From Actinophytocola sp035995025 (GTDB lineage Bacteria > Actinomycetota > Actinomycetes > Mycobacteriales > Pseudonocardiaceae): DNA of 64,000 nt. The stretch is taken from NCBI GenBank assembly GCA_035995025.1, contig DASYKY010000113.1:1-64000 (forward strand), written 5' to 3'. Below the pieces are notes generated by a model. That model saw only the letters and a list, made by a program, of their open reading frames with translations. It made no database searches and had not been told where the DNA came from. Made by a program: the position numbers and the translations under genes. Below are positions 43,983 through 53,588 of the stretch, one piece after another; the first letter of the stretch is position 1; every line of letters begins with the position of its first letter.

Positions 43983-44679
43983 CCCGCACCGTCGGACGGA
44001 CTTCGGTGTCCGTATTGGACAATCCGGTGTGGACGGCGCTGGCGGGCCCGCACGCCTGGCTGGCGGAACGGCTGGGCCAGGCAGTGCGCTATCCCGCCGA
44101 TGTGGCCCCCTTCTTCGCCATCCCCGAGCGGCCGGGTCCCGACGCGTGGGCGGACCTGGACACGCTCGCGGGCCCCGAGGCAGTGGTGGTCGTCGTCGGC
44201 GGGACGTCCACGCCACCGGGATGGGACGCGATCGAGGAGGTCGCCGGCGTACAGCTCGTCGACGCCGGTGTGGCCGCCGCGCCCGCGCCGAGGCGGTACG
44301 GCTGACCGCGGCCGACGTGCCGGAGACGCTGGCGCTGGTCGAGCGCACCCGGCCCGGTCCGTTGCTGCCGTGGACGATCGAGCTCGGTACCTACCTCGGC
44401 ATCCGCCGCGACGGCGCGCTCGTCGCGATGGCCGGCGAGCGGCTGAGACCCGTGGGGTGGACTGAGATCAGCGCGGTCTGCACGGACCCGTCGTATCGCG
44501 GCCAGGGCCTGGCCACGACGCTGGTGCTGGCGCTCGTCGCGGGGATCCGAGCCCGGGGTGAGCACGCGTTCATGCACGCGGCCGCCACGAACACCGTGGC
44601 GATCCGGCTGTACGAGTCGCTGGGCTTCGAGATCAGGACGCGCCCGACCTTCATGGCCGTGCGCGTCCCGGCCTGCTGA
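43979..44679 (+). pseudogene. GNAT acetyltransferase with a frameshift
   Basis: The N-terminal half (43979-44305, VLDNPVWTALAGPHAWLAERL, PADVAPFFAIPERP) and the C-terminal half belong to the same GNAT-family protein but lie in different frames. The C-terminal half has ISAVCTDPSYRGQGLATTLV with the acetyl-CoA-binding RGxGxA and TNTVAIRLYESLGF. The change falls near 44275-44295, in a run of CGCGCC-type sequence, and one base would restore the frame. It is either a pseudogene or a sequencing error. Confidence 0.75.
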
Positions 44680-45572
44680 TGCCGCCGCTGGGGAAGCCGT
44701 TGCGCCGGCTGGGTTTTCTGACCATCGGACTGTTCGATGAGGACGATCCGCGTCGTGGGCACGAGTCGACCCTGGAGATCATCCAGCTCGGTGAGCGGCT
44801 GGGCTTCGACAGCGCGTGGGTCCGCCACCGCCACCTTCAGTACGGCATCTCCTCGCCGGTCGCCGTCCTCGCGGCGGCGTCGCAGCGCACCAGCCGCATC
44901 GAGCTGGGCACCGCCGTCATCCCGCTGGGCTGGGAGAACCCGCTGCGCCTCGCCGAGGACCTGGCCACGGTCGACATCCTCTCCGGCGGCCGGCTCAACC
45001 CCGGCGTCAGCGTCGGCCCGCCGATGCGGTGGGACCACGTCAAGAGCGCGCTGTACCCCGGCACCGGCGACGTCGAGGACTTCAGCCACGATCGGGTCCG
45101 GCGCCTGCTGGACCTCGTGCGCGGCGAGCCCGCGACCGACGGCACCGCGAGCCTGCGGTCGGCACAGCTGTCACACGTCCGGGCCTTCCGCGCGCACCAC
45201 CCCGACGGCGACCGGGCTCGCGTCTCCCAGGGGCTCGTCGTCATCCCCACCGACAGCGCGACGCCGGGGCAGCGCGCGAGGTACGAGGAGTACGCGCGTT
45301 CGCGGCTGCCGCGTACCGCCTCGCCGCAGGGACCGGCCCGCATGATGTTCGCGCCCGACCTCGTCGGCACCTCCGCGGACATCGCCGAGCGCCTCCACGA
45401 CCTCGGCCCGTTCCGGGAGATCGACGAGGTCGCGTTCGCGCTGCCGTTCACCTTCGCCCACGACGACTACGTCCAGATCCTCACCGACATCGCCACCAAG
45501 CTCGGCCCGGCACTCGGCTGGCAATGGGCCCGGACCGCCGGCACCCACACTCCGCCCGCGTCTGGTGCATGA
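44679..45572 (+). CDS. Luciferase-like (LLM) flavin-dependent oxidoreductase, apparently internally shortened
   Basis: The 297-residue protein has LLM features: RLGFLTIGLFDEDDP, EIIQLGERLGFDSAWVRHRH, TSRIELGTAVIPLGWENPLR and GGRLNPGVSVGPP. After TDGTASLRSAQ it continues straight into LSHVRAFRAHHPDGDRARVS. In comparable proteins about 60 residues (active-site strand and helix) lie between these points, so an in-frame deletion is suspected. It may be inactive. The first base of its ATG is the last base of the acetyltransferase stop. Confidence 0.7.
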   Translation: MPPLGKPLRRLGFLTIGLFDEDDPRRGHESTLEIIQLGERLGFDSAWVRHRHLQYGISSPVAVLAAASQRTSRIELGTAVIPLGWENPLRLAEDLATVDILSGGRLNPGVSVGPPMRWDHVKSALYPGTGDVEDFSHDRVRRLLDLVRGEPATDGTASLRSAQLSHVRAFRAHHPDGDRARVSQGLVVIPTDSATPGQRARYEEYARSRLPRTASPQGPARMMFAPDLVGTSADIAERLHDLGPFREIDEVAFALPFTFAHDDYVQILTDIATKLGPALGWQWARTAGTHTPPASGA

Positions 45573-45628
45573 CCTCGCCATGCACGCTACGACGCGGGCA
45601 CGCTCGCCGCCGACGCCTCATGAACCTG

Positions 45629-45892
45629 TCAGAACGAGGTCCGGTTGTACTTCGCGAGGATGGTGCGGATCTTGTCGTCGTCGCGGTCGGCGGCGGGTAC
45701 GAGGACCTCGGTGACGACGTCGGTGAGCTCGGCGAGCCGCTGGTGCAGCTGGCGGCTCTCCTGCATCTCGCGCTCCAGCGTGGTGACCCGGTCGAGCAGC
45801 CGCTGGACCTCTTTGTCCACACCGGTCGCCCGGGCCAGTCGCCTGGCGGCGTTGCGGCCTCCCGTGCGCAGCCGCGCTTTCAGTGCTTCCAT
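45629..45892 (-). CDS. Small coiled-coil protein partner of the LicD fusion
   Basis: The 87-residue protein has a basic N-terminus (LKARLRTGGRNAARRLAR), a coiled coil (VQRLLDRVTTLEREMQESRQ) and a conserved-looking tail (LAELTDVVTEVLVPAADRDD). It resembles the short DUF6752-type proteins that accompany surface-glycan genes, though that is recalled similarity, not tested. ATG 45892 overlaps the preceding gene's end; ATG 45910 is an alternative. Translational coupling with the LicD fusion suggests a joint complex. Confidence 0.65.
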   Translation of the reverse strand: MEALKARLRTGGRNAARRLARATGVDKEVQRLLDRVTTLEREMQESRQLHQRLAELTDVVTEVLVPAADRDDDKIRTILAKYNRTSF

Positions 45893-47472
45893 GTCGCTAC
45901 CAGCCTGCATACGTGGGGGTCCTCGTTCTTGTAGACGGCGAGGCCGTGGCCGGTCTCGCTGTGCTCGATCCGTCCGTCGCCTGCCTCGATCTCCGCGACC
46001 ACCGCGTCGGGATCGAGGTACTTGCGGAAGTGCTCGCCGAACTCGTGCTCGGCGTCGGCATCGAGGCCGGTGCGGAACTCCAGGTAGAACTTCCCGCCAC
46101 GGCGCAGGCACATGTTGGCGAGGCGCCACAGGTTGTGCCGGCCGGAGTCCTCGAGCGCGTGGACGAGGAAGCGTGCGTAGAGGATCGGTGCACGGTCGCG
46201 GTGTGCGAGCTCGCCTCCCGTCGCGAGCACCTGGCGGACGTCGTAGAGGTTGAACGTCCGGAACTGTGCGGGCAGGTCGTCCTCGCGTGCGATGTTGCCG
46301 GCCCGCTCCGTGGCGGCCGGGATGTAGTCCAGCCCCAGCACGTCGTGGCCCTGGCGGGCGAACCACAGCGAGTCGCGCCCGGTGCCCGAGCCGATGTCCA
46401 CGATGGCGGTGTCCACCGGCTCCCGCTCGTGCACCCAGCGGGCGAACGGCGACGGCTCGGCGGACACCCGGGTGCTGGAGCGTCCGAAGTAGAACGGCCA
46501 CCAGTGCTGGCGGTTGCTGTTGTTGCCGCGCAGCCAGCCGTCCAGCCGCCGCTTGACCTGGCGGGGCGTCTCGAACTTGAAGGACGGGTCGGGGATGCGC
46601 CATTGCGGCCCGTAGGTGATCTCCAGCAGTGCCTCGGGATCGGCCGGCGCGGTGATCTTGCGACCGTGCAGCACGACCTCGCCGAGCGGCAGGATGATCT
46701 CCTCGCGGAAGTCGGCCGAGGACACCTCGGGCATCAGATAGAAGGTGTCCTCGACGACGAACCCGGCGAACACGTCGATGGCCCGGCCGCCTTCCGGGTC
46801 GGGCACGATGACCTTGAAGTCGGCGGCGGAGAATCGCCAGGTCCAGTAGCCGGCCTCGATCATGACGCGCTCGAGCGCGAACGACTCGCGGGCCACGTCG
46901 ACCGGGCTGCGGTGTTTGCTGAGATAGGCGACGTCGGCGTCGGAGTCGTGCGGGATGAACGTCCCGTCGCGGACTGCGCCGAGCAGCGCGCCGAAGGCGA
47001 GGAACGCGTCGACCCCGGCGTCGGTCAGCCTGGCCAGCACGTCCTCGACGGCGTCGAGCAGCGTGTCGACGGTGGCCTGGCCGCGCTCGGCGAACCCGCA
47101 TTGCAGGTCGCCTGACTTGTCGACGATGAGCGGCCGGCCTTGGTCGTCCATGATCTTCACCCGGGTGCCGGCGTCGTCGAAGGCGTGGTCGCCGTCGAAC
47201 AGCGTGGTTCCGGAGAACCGTTCACGGACGGTGACATGGCTCGTCCCGCGAAGGTAGGGCCGCAGGCTCACCGGCCACGGTGCGCGCCGGCGCCCGCCGT
47301 CTGGCTCGGTGTCCCGCGCCGAGTGGAACGACCAGATCCACCGGCCGTCGAAGAGCACGTCGATGACGGTCGGCTCCGCGCCGTCGACGACGATCCCGTC
47401 CCGGCGAACGGCGGCTTGGCCAGGGGCGATCCCCACGCGTGATGAGCCATGGCGGCTGTCGGTTCCAGGCAT
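45880..47472 (-). CDS. LicD-type nucleotidyltransferase/phosphotransferase fused to a SAM methyltransferase
   Basis: The 530-residue protein has three parts. Residues 25-115 form a beta-rich N-terminal region. Residues 130-310 are LicD/fukutin-like, with FLAFGALLGAVRDGTFIPHD and DSDADV carrying the acidic metal ligands (residues 157-181). Residues 345-530 form a class I methyltransferase with motif I VDIGSGTGRDSLWFARQG (358 on) and FLVHALEDSG. LicD proteins attach phosphocholine-like groups to glycans. A fusion with a methyltransferase suggests synthesis and transfer of a methylated substituent on a surface polymer. Confidence 0.75.
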   Translation of the reverse strand: MPGTDSRHGSSRVGIAPGQAAVRRDGIVVDGAEPTVIDVLFDGRWIWSFHSARDTEPDGGRRRAPWPVSLRPYLRGTSHVTVRERFSGTTLFDGDHAFDDAGTRVKIMDDQGRPLIVDKSGDLQCGFAERGQATVDTLLDAVEDVLARLTDAGVDAFLAFGALLGAVRDGTFIPHDSDADVAYLSKHRSPVDVARESFALERVMIEAGYWTWRFSAADFKVIVPDPEGGRAIDVFAGFVVEDTFYLMPEVSSADFREEIILPLGEVVLHGRKITAPADPEALLEITYGPQWRIPDPSFKFETPRQVKRRLDGWLRGNNSNRQHWWPFYFGRSSTRVSAEPSPFARWVHEREPVDTAIVDIGSGTGRDSLWFARQGHDVLGLDYIPAATERAGNIAREDDLPAQFRTFNLYDVRQVLATGGELAHRDRAPILYARFLVHALEDSGRHNLWRLANMCLRRGGKFYLEFRTGLDADAEHEFGEHFRKYLDPDAVVAEIEAGDGRIEHSETGHGLAVYKNEDPHVCRLVATWKH

Positions 47473-47625
47473 GATCGCTGGACCTTAACAGCAGGTGAAC
47501 ATCTCCCGTCAGCCTGTGGACGGCAATGTGGCAAACTTTCCCACGATCTGAAACGGCAGGGCCGACGCCGCACACGGTGGTGATCACAGGTCGCTCGAGT
47601 CGTGGCCGCCTCCCCAGCACACGAG

Positions 47626-48849
47626 TCAGCGCTGTTCGAGCAGAGCCGTGGTTCTCGCCACCACTTCCGAAGGGAGCTCGTCATCGGTGAAGGCGTTGTG
47701 ACGCCACGAAAGCACCCAACGATGGCCGGCCCGGCGGACGGTAAGACGGAACGGCGTGAACGGGAAGCGTGGCGGCCGGGAGAGCGACGGTCGCACGGGC
47801 GAGAGCGAGAACGGGGGCACGACATAGTCGGTCGCGTCGAGGGACCCGTGAAAGTTGACGAACGCGTGCGCGCCGAGCTGCTTGTCGACCGAAACCGTCG
47901 GCAAGCGCCGCACTGCGGCAAACGCGGCATCCCACGCCGGTTCGCGTGCCTTCACCTCGCCGAGCTGCCGAGTCACGCCGGCCGGTGAAGGATTGGTGTT
48001 CCAGTCGACGAAGTACGGCACGACGCGGGCGATACATCCGATCGCTGACCACCTGGCTCGGCTGAGCCGGCCGTGGCTGGCCACGTCGATGCGTGTCCGG
48101 GTCAGTCCGCAGATGTCCCGCAGGCTTCGGCCGACTGCCGCGATGACGTCGAGATCGGTCAGGCGGGCGGTGCGGGGGATCGACTCGATCCGCTCGGTCC
48201 AGTCCTGCTCGGCTATCAAGTCGCCGCTGAGTCCAGGCACGGCGGACATATCGGTCCAGGGCCGGCGCAGCCACCAGGCCACTTTCGGGTCCCGAGAAGG
48301 CGACCGCCGCGCCGTCGCGATCTCGCCAAGGTATGTGTCGTACCCGTCGTCACCGGAACCGGCAACGGCGTAGCCGTTGTAAAGGTGCGCGAACTCGCGC
48401 CCCACCATCATCACCGACAGCAGATCGGAGACAAAATGAGTGAACGCGAACACCAGATAGCTGACGGAGGCGATCCGCGCGCAGACCACCCCCCATGTTC
48501 GACCCTCGACGATATCGAAATCGCGCGCAAGATCGGCAAGGCCGCCGGTAAGCAATTCTGCCGCACGGCCGGCAGCTGCCTCCCCGGCGATCTCGTGGAT
48601 CGCGACCTCGGCCCCGTCACGGTCGGCGGCGTCGACGATCTGCCGACAGTCCTCCGCCTCGCCGAACTCATTGAGGCGCGCACGCAACGCAGGATGGCGC
48701 CGCCGCAGCTCGAAGACGGCTTGCGCCAGACGGCGACGGTTTACCGGCTCATCGACAACCAACGTCACCGCGAGAACGTGGGCATTGATGAAAACCGGAC
48801 CGTAAGTCCCAAACACGGCGTCAAACTGCCCCGGAGTCAGCGGATACAC
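47626..48849 (-). CDS. Stand-alone condensation-domain-like acyltransferase
   Basis: The 407-residue protein follows the NRPS condensation/PapA fold: LTPGQFDAVFGTYG, LRRRHPALRARL, and THFVSDLLSVMMVGREF at 137-153 in place of HHxxxDGxS. The retained His138 and Asp142 correspond to HxxxD, and SDLL replaces DGxS. HAFVNFHGSLDATDY and SWRHNAFTDDEL are later core segments. It could transfer an acyl group to an amine or hydroxyl outside a megasynthase. The start is uncertain (GTG 48849 has a distant GGAGG). Confidence 0.75.
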   Translation of the reverse strand: MYPLTPGQFDAVFGTYGPVFINAHVLAVTLVVDEPVNRRRLAQAVFELRRRHPALRARLNEFGEAEDCRQIVDAADRDGAEVAIHEIAGEAAAGRAAELLTGGLADLARDFDIVEGRTWGVVCARIASVSYLVFAFTHFVSDLLSVMMVGREFAHLYNGYAVAGSGDDGYDTYLGEIATARRSPSRDPKVAWWLRRPWTDMSAVPGLSGDLIAEQDWTERIESIPRTARLTDLDVIAAVGRSLRDICGLTRTRIDVASHGRLSRARWSAIGCIARVVPYFVDWNTNPSPAGVTRQLGEVKAREPAWDAAFAAVRRLPTVSVDKQLGAHAFVNFHGSLDATDYVVPPFSLSPVRPSLSRPPRFPFTPFRLTVRRAGHRWVLSWRHNAFTDDELPSEVVARTTALLEQR

Positions 48850-49063
48850 CGTGGCTATGATGATCCTCCGTGATCGGCTGGGCAGGCGCGGACGCCGAGG
48901 CTAACACGATCTGCGCCCGCGGCCCGCCGGTTGACGGAAGCGAGGACAAAGTGCGTTGACGGCATTCGCCGGCCGGGTGACTGGCTACTGTGACATTTCA
49001 CCTGCCGGTCTGTTGATCTCGCGAGTGGTAGATATAGGAAACTGGGTCCAATCATGGTGAGAG

Positions 49064-49890
49064 GTGGTCGCGGCAGTGGGGGTGGTCATCGCGTTGGGTT
49101 CCTCGGGTGCCTTGACCGCGGCCGTGTCGTGCTTCCGGGCGTGGTTGGCCCGTGGGCCGAGCGTCGCGTCGCGCTGACCGGCGAGAACATCGACCGAGCG
49201 TCCTTGCAGGCGCTCGCCACGGTCATCGGCGGTGGGGCCGGGCGCAGTTGATGCCGCCACGGCGACGGTATCGAGGACTGCTCGGCCACGGCGAGCTCGA
49301 CCACCTCAAAAACCGGCTGTACCTGTGCGCACGGAACGCCAGGAGAGCGGCCTGCGTGCGACACCGATTCGGCGGGGCCGGGCAGGTACGTGCTCGCCAG
49401 CAGCAGGGCCACCCAGCTCACGCCGGACACCACGGAGGACGGGCAGCTCAGCCCCTTCACCGCGCAACTCGTGCGGGGCCTGCGGGACGCCGAGGCCGAC
49501 GAGTACCTGACCGTGACCGACCTCTACCGGCAGGTGCGCCGCTGGGTTACCGACTCGAGTGGCCTTGTCCCGCAACCGCAGTTCTCGGGTGAGGGCGAGG
49601 TGATCATCGCCCGCGGGGCAGCCGTCCCGGTCCTCCGCCACCGGTTTCCCCGCCGCAGCCCGAACCGCGGCCGGCCCTGGAGCCGCGCCCGGTCTGGACG
49701 TCGCTCCCGCACCAGCGCGCGGAAGTCCTCGTCGACCGGCGGCGAGTGCACGAGGACGCCAACCAGTTCACGCTGGACTCCGACATCGGCGAGGACGGGA
49801 CGGAAGCGCGGCTGGAGGTCACCGAGTCGGACTTCACGCTGAGCGTCGACGGCCGTCAGGTCTACGGCCTGCGCCCATCTTGCGGCTGGG
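49064..49890 (+). pseudogene. Remnant of an EACC1/caspase-type conflict gene
   Basis: Bases 49064-49177 read VVIALGSSGALTAAVSCFRAWLARG, like the membrane-type helix of effector-associated EACC1 proteins. A shifted frame continues with VALTGENIDRASLQALATVI. From 49390 a third frame reads YVLASSRATQL, LSPFTAQLVRGLRDAEADE and YLTVTDLYRQVRRWV, the C-terminal part of bacterial caspase-like (C14) domains. At 49746-49860, FTLDSDIGEDGTEARLEV is in yet another frame. The catalytic His and Cys segments are not readable. It is a decayed gene pair or fusion. Confidence 0.55.
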
Positions 49891-49899
49891 CGCCGGCGG

Positions 49900-50703
49900 T
49901 CAGAGTTCGGTGTACTTGTCGGCGAGGGTGCGGGCGAGCTCGGCGAGTTTGACGTTGAGCTCCTGGGAGGTTCGGCGCAGCAGTTCGAAGGCCTGGTCGG
50001 CACTGATCTTGCGGCGGTGCATGAGAATGCCCTTGGCCTGGCCGATGATGTCGCGGCTGTCGATCGCCTGGCGCAGCTGCGTCTCGCGCAGCTCGGCGAG
50101 CCGGACGGCCTCGGTCGTGGAGATGGCGAGCGTGGCATGGGTGGCGAGCAGCAGTGCGCGATCGCGGTCTGTTTCCGCGCCGAGCGCATCGGACTTGCGG
50201 GAGAAGATGTTGAGCGCGCCGCTCATGTTCGGCGGACGTCCCTCGGGTAGCAGCGTGGTGGAGAGCGCGGAACGAAAGCCGATCTCGGCCGCCCGCGTGC
50301 CGAAGCGCGGCCACGCCGCCTCGTTCGCGAGGTCGCCGCTGTAGCGGTAGGCGGGGCCGGGTGAGCGGGCGGCGTCGAAGCACGGGCCTTCCTGGTAGCG
50401 ATACTGCAGCTCGTCCAGGGCGGTGCCGAGTGGGTCGGTTTCCACCGGGGTGTGCATGCGCCCGTCCCGGGAACGCAGGGTCACGCTGACGAGGTCCGCG
50501 TCAGGCAGGATCTCGGCGGCCGCCCACGCCACGTGTGACAGGGCATCGGCGACGGTGCCTGCGGTCAGCAGCCGCCTGCTGAACTCGGCGAACTGCCGCG
50601 CCAGCGGGCTGAACTCGAGACTCCCGACCTGGTGACCCGGCTCGTGGCGGTGCGCGACGAACTCCTCCTTGTCCCTCAGCCATTCATCGTCGTGCACAGG
50701 CAT
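49900..50703 (-). CDS. GAF and ANTAR domain regulator
   Basis: The 267-residue protein carries an N-terminal GAF domain (about 35-190; LQYRYQEGPCFDAARS and GFRSALSTTLLPEG). The C-terminal ANTAR domain is about residues 205-262 (DIIGQAKGILMHRRKISADQAF). ANTAR domains bind tandem hairpins in mRNA and prevent termination. The effector of the GAF domain is unknown. It lies 80 bases downstream of the glycosyltransferase operon on the same strand. Confidence 0.92.
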   Translation of the reverse strand: MPVHDDEWLRDKEEFVAHRHEPGHQVGSLEFSPLARQFAEFSRRLLTAGTVADALSHVAWAAAEILPDADLVSVTLRSRDGRMHTPVETDPLGTALDELQYRYQEGPCFDAARSPGPAYRYSGDLANEAAWPRFGTRAAEIGFRSALSTTLLPEGRPPNMSGALNIFSRKSDALGAETDRDRALLLATHATLAISTTEAVRLAELRETQLRQAIDSRDIIGQAKGILMHRRKISADQAFELLRRTSQELNVKLAELARTLADKYTEL

Positions 50704-50782
50704 GTGTACCTCCCAAGGAAAGGGGGTAGCACCAGCGTGCTCCGCGAAACCTGGACAGGTGTCGACCGAACCCAGGAGCAGC

Positions 50783-51586
50783 TCAACCGAACGGAGGAGG
50801 CTGCGCAGGGCTCAGCGCGGTGACAGGAGGGGTGAGTCCTTGCGCGGCAAAGGCGTCGAGCCAGCCACGCATCGGCCACCAACCCCAGCGACGGTGGAAG
50901 AGCCTGGCGTTGACGAGGATGTCGTCGAGGTGATTGACGGGCGGGTCCTGCACGGGGTGGTGCTGGTGGTAGGCGTGTGCGCCGCCGACCCAGGTGAGGC
51001 CGACGCCTGCGGCGCGGGCGAGCTGGCCGAAGTCCGTGTCCTCGCCTCCGTATCCGGTGTAGGCCTCACAGAAACCGCCCAGCTGTTGCCAGGTCCTGGC
51101 GGTCACGGCGAAGGAAAGGGACCAGAAGAGGGTGTGGTCGCCGTGTTCTCGGGTCTCGCCGTCCGGCGGCGCGGGCCGCGCGGGGTGCGGGTCGGTGAGG
51201 TCGGCCAGGCGTTCGAGCGACCCGTTCCCCGGCGGCAGATAGGTGACAGGTCCGCACAGGAGTGTCCGGTCCTTCGCGGTGTCGCGGTACCGTGCGATGA
51301 GCCGGGATCCGGGAACGCAGTCCACGTCGAGGAAGACGAGAAGGTCCGCTCCTGCCGCGACAGCATGTGCCGCGCCCGTGTTCCTCGCCTCCGCGAGCGG
51401 TAGGCGCCCGTGTGTCTCGAGGTCTACGACCTCGGCGCGCCCGCCGACGACCCGCCGGAGGGCCGGGTCGCCCATGGCCACCACGACGTGGTGGTCGGCG
51501 CGGACCGCGCCCGCGGCCAACCCATCGAGCTGCCGGCGCAGCTGCCGGTGCCGCCCGGCGACGATAGTGATCACCGTGATGCGCAT
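50783..51586 (-). CDS. Family 2 glycosyltransferase
   Basis: The 267-residue protein has the GT-A pattern: ITVITIVAGRHRQLRRQLDGL, ARNTGAAHAVAAGADLLVFLDVDCVPG with the DxD metal site, and later GFCEAYTGYGGEDTDFGQLA. The ATG at 51586 overlaps the preceding gene by 16 bases. It is the last of four coupled glycosyltransferases. Confidence 0.88.
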   Translation of the reverse strand: MRITVITIVAGRHRQLRRQLDGLAAGAVRADHHVVVAMGDPALRRVVGGRAEVVDLETHGRLPLAEARNTGAAHAVAAGADLLVFLDVDCVPGSRLIARYRDTAKDRTLLCGPVTYLPPGNGSLERLADLTDPHPARPAPPDGETREHGDHTLFWSLSFAVTARTWQQLGGFCEAYTGYGGEDTDFGQLARAAGVGLTWVGGAHAYHQHHPVQDPPVNHLDDILVNARLFHRRWGWWPMRGWLDAFAAQGLTPPVTALSPAQPPPFG

Positions 51587-52527
51587 GTCGACCCCGCCAG
51601 TTCGTCGATCATGTGGGCAGCGCGTTGTGCCCCGTCGCCGGGAGACCATTCCGCCCACCGGTCACCGCCGAGTTCAGCGGCCTCGGCGAGCACGGCGGGC
51701 CACTCGGCCGGGGCCGGCCAGGTGTGGCGAACCACCGCCAGGCCCGCTCGCGCCAGTACGTCCGCCGTCGCGGCTTGTTCGCCGAAGGGGCGCTGTTGGG
51801 GCAGTACCACGGCGGGACGCCGGGCTGCCGCGACCTCCGCGATCGCGTTCTGGCCCGCATGCGTCACCACGACGTCCGCCGAACAGAGCGCGGACCAGGG
51901 GTCCGGTGTCCAGTGCCCCGGGGTTCCGAGCCAGTCCCAGTCCCAGCCCGGGGTCGCCGGCGGCGGGTGGACCGTCAGGTCCGTCCCGCCCGCGCCCCAC
52001 AGCACCACCACGCGTCGCCGACCGGCCGGGGCTTTCGTCGGTATGCGGTCGTCGAACCGTGAGAACGCGCCGACGTGCCGGGTTTTCGCGGACCATCGCC
52101 GGCCCGGGTCCGCGAACGCGGCGGGCCACGGGGCCATCAGTTCGTGCGCTAAGGCGTAACCCAGTTCGTGTGCCGGGTCCGTTCGGTCGCCACGCATCGC
52201 GGCCACCACCACGGGCACTCCCATCGAACGTGCCAGCACCGTGACCTCCACCGACACGTCCACGACCATCAGCGCGGGCGCGGCCTCCTCGATCCACCGC
52301 GCGATCCGTGCCATCCGTTGCCGTAGACCCGGATGGCGAACCGGCGCCCAGTGGAACCGGCCGCCCGCCGAGGGATCGACCGCCGGGCCGTCGTCGTCAC
52401 GGGGCAGCTCGACCCACGGGCCCGGCAGCGACGACAGGATCGTGCTCGGCGAGTCCACATGTGCCAGCACACTGCGTGCTCGGTGGAGGTGGCCGCGGCC
52501 TTGGTGATGCACGTAGTACCCGATCAC
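51571..52527 (-). CDS. GT-B glycosyltransferase (MurG/UGT-like)
   Basis: The 318-residue protein begins IGYYVHHQGRGHLHRA, the glycine-rich acceptor-domain loop. It ends with VVVTHAGQNAIAEVAAARRP, the nucleotide-sugar-binding signature of MurG/family-1-like enzymes. The GTG at 52527 overlaps the upstream stop (GTGA). The acceptor is unknown. Confidence 0.82.
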   Translation of the reverse strand: MIGYYVHHQGRGHLHRARSVLAHVDSPSTILSSLPGPWVELPRDDDGPAVDPSAGGRFHWAPVRHPGLRQRMARIARWIEEAAPALMVVDVSVEVTVLARSMGVPVVVAAMRGDRTDPAHELGYALAHELMAPWPAAFADPGRRWSAKTRHVGAFSRFDDRIPTKAPAGRRRVVVLWGAGGTDLTVHPPPATPGWDWDWLGTPGHWTPDPWSALCSADVVVTHAGQNAIAEVAAARRPAVVLPQQRPFGEQAATADVLARAGLAVVRHTWPAPAEWPAVLAEAAELGGDRWAEWSPGDGAQRAAHMIDELAGSTCASR

Positions 52528-53588
52528 GCGGAGAGCTCCCGGTACACGCGCTCGTATCCGGTCACCATCGCGTCGTGCGACCAGCTGCGCTCGGCGTGTG
52601 CGCGGGCCGCGGCGCGGGACAGGCCGACAACTGTGCCGACGGCCGCGGACAGCGCCTCGACGTCACCACCCGGCACCAACCGGCCGCAGTCCGGGGTCAC
52701 CAGTTCGGGCAACGCGCCACGCGCGAATCCGCACACCGGCGTCCCGCACGCCAGCGACTCGGCCACGACCAGTCCGTACGGCTCCTCCCAGCACGGGGTC
52801 ACGAGCGTCGCGCTCGACTCGCCCAGAAGTGTGGTCAGTTCGGCGTCGTTCAGATGTCCGACGTATTCGATGTCGCCACCGAGCAGGGGTGCCACCTCGG
52901 CATCGAAGTACGCGGGCTCGGACTTCGGGCCCGCGAGGCGCAGCGGGTGGCCGGCGGCCCGTGCCGCGCGGATCGCCAGCGGCGCCCCCTTCTCCGGCAC
53001 GAGCCGGCCGGCCCACGCGAGCCCTCTGCCGCCCGGTCCGACAGTCCATCTGTCCATGTCGACTCCATTGTGGACGACGACGGCGGAGGGCACGACGTGG
53101 CGCCATGCCTGTGCCGTGTGTGAGCTGACGGCCACGAATGCGACCGGGGACGTCCGCGTCGCCTGGATCGCGGACTCCAGCCACGGTGTCGGCGGAGTGT
53201 GCAACGTGGTCACGAGAGGGCTGGTCAGTGACGCGGCCATCGCGATCGGCAGGTAGTGCAGGCTGTTGTTGTGCACGATGTCGAACCCGGCGCCCGGCTC
53301 GGCGAGCCGGAGCATCAGTGTCAGGTACGCGTGGTGCTCGGCGAGCCACCAGTGCGCCACCATGCTCGGGTCGGTGGCCGCTGCCGCACTGACGTGCAGC
53401 GGCTTGTCGGCGAGTTCGGTGACGCCGAGTGCCGGATCCGACCCCGCACCCGCGAAGACCTCGACCCGGTGCCCACGGCGGCGCAGTTCTGTCGCCAATG
53501 CCCAGGTGTGCGCTTCCATGCCGCCGGGAAAGGGTTGGACGATCGGATATCGCGCCGACGCGATGAGCGCGATTCGAAGCAGGGTCAC
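52524..53588 (-). CDS. Family 4 glycosyltransferase
   Basis: The 354-residue GT-B protein starts IALIASARYPIVQPFPGGMEAHTWALATEL. It has LAWAGRLVPEKGAPLAIRAA and EEPYGLVVAESLACGTPVCG, the E-x7-E donor site of family 4. The GTG at 53588 overlaps the preceding stop. It probably uses a UDP- or GDP-sugar in the cytoplasm. Confidence 0.9.
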   Translation of the reverse strand: MTLLRIALIASARYPIVQPFPGGMEAHTWALATELRRRGHRVEVFAGAGSDPALGVTELADKPLHVSAAAATDPSMVAHWWLAEHHAYLTLMLRLAEPGAGFDIVHNNSLHYLPIAMAASLTSPLVTTLHTPPTPWLESAIQATRTSPVAFVAVSSHTAQAWRHVVPSAVVVHNGVDMDRWTVGPGGRGLAWAGRLVPEKGAPLAIRAARAAGHPLRLAGPKSEPAYFDAEVAPLLGGDIEYVGHLNDAELTTLLGESSATLVTPCWEEPYGLVVAESLACGTPVCGFARGALPELVTPDCGRLVPGGDVEALSAAVGTVVGLSRAAARAHAERSWSHDAMVTGYERVYRELSA

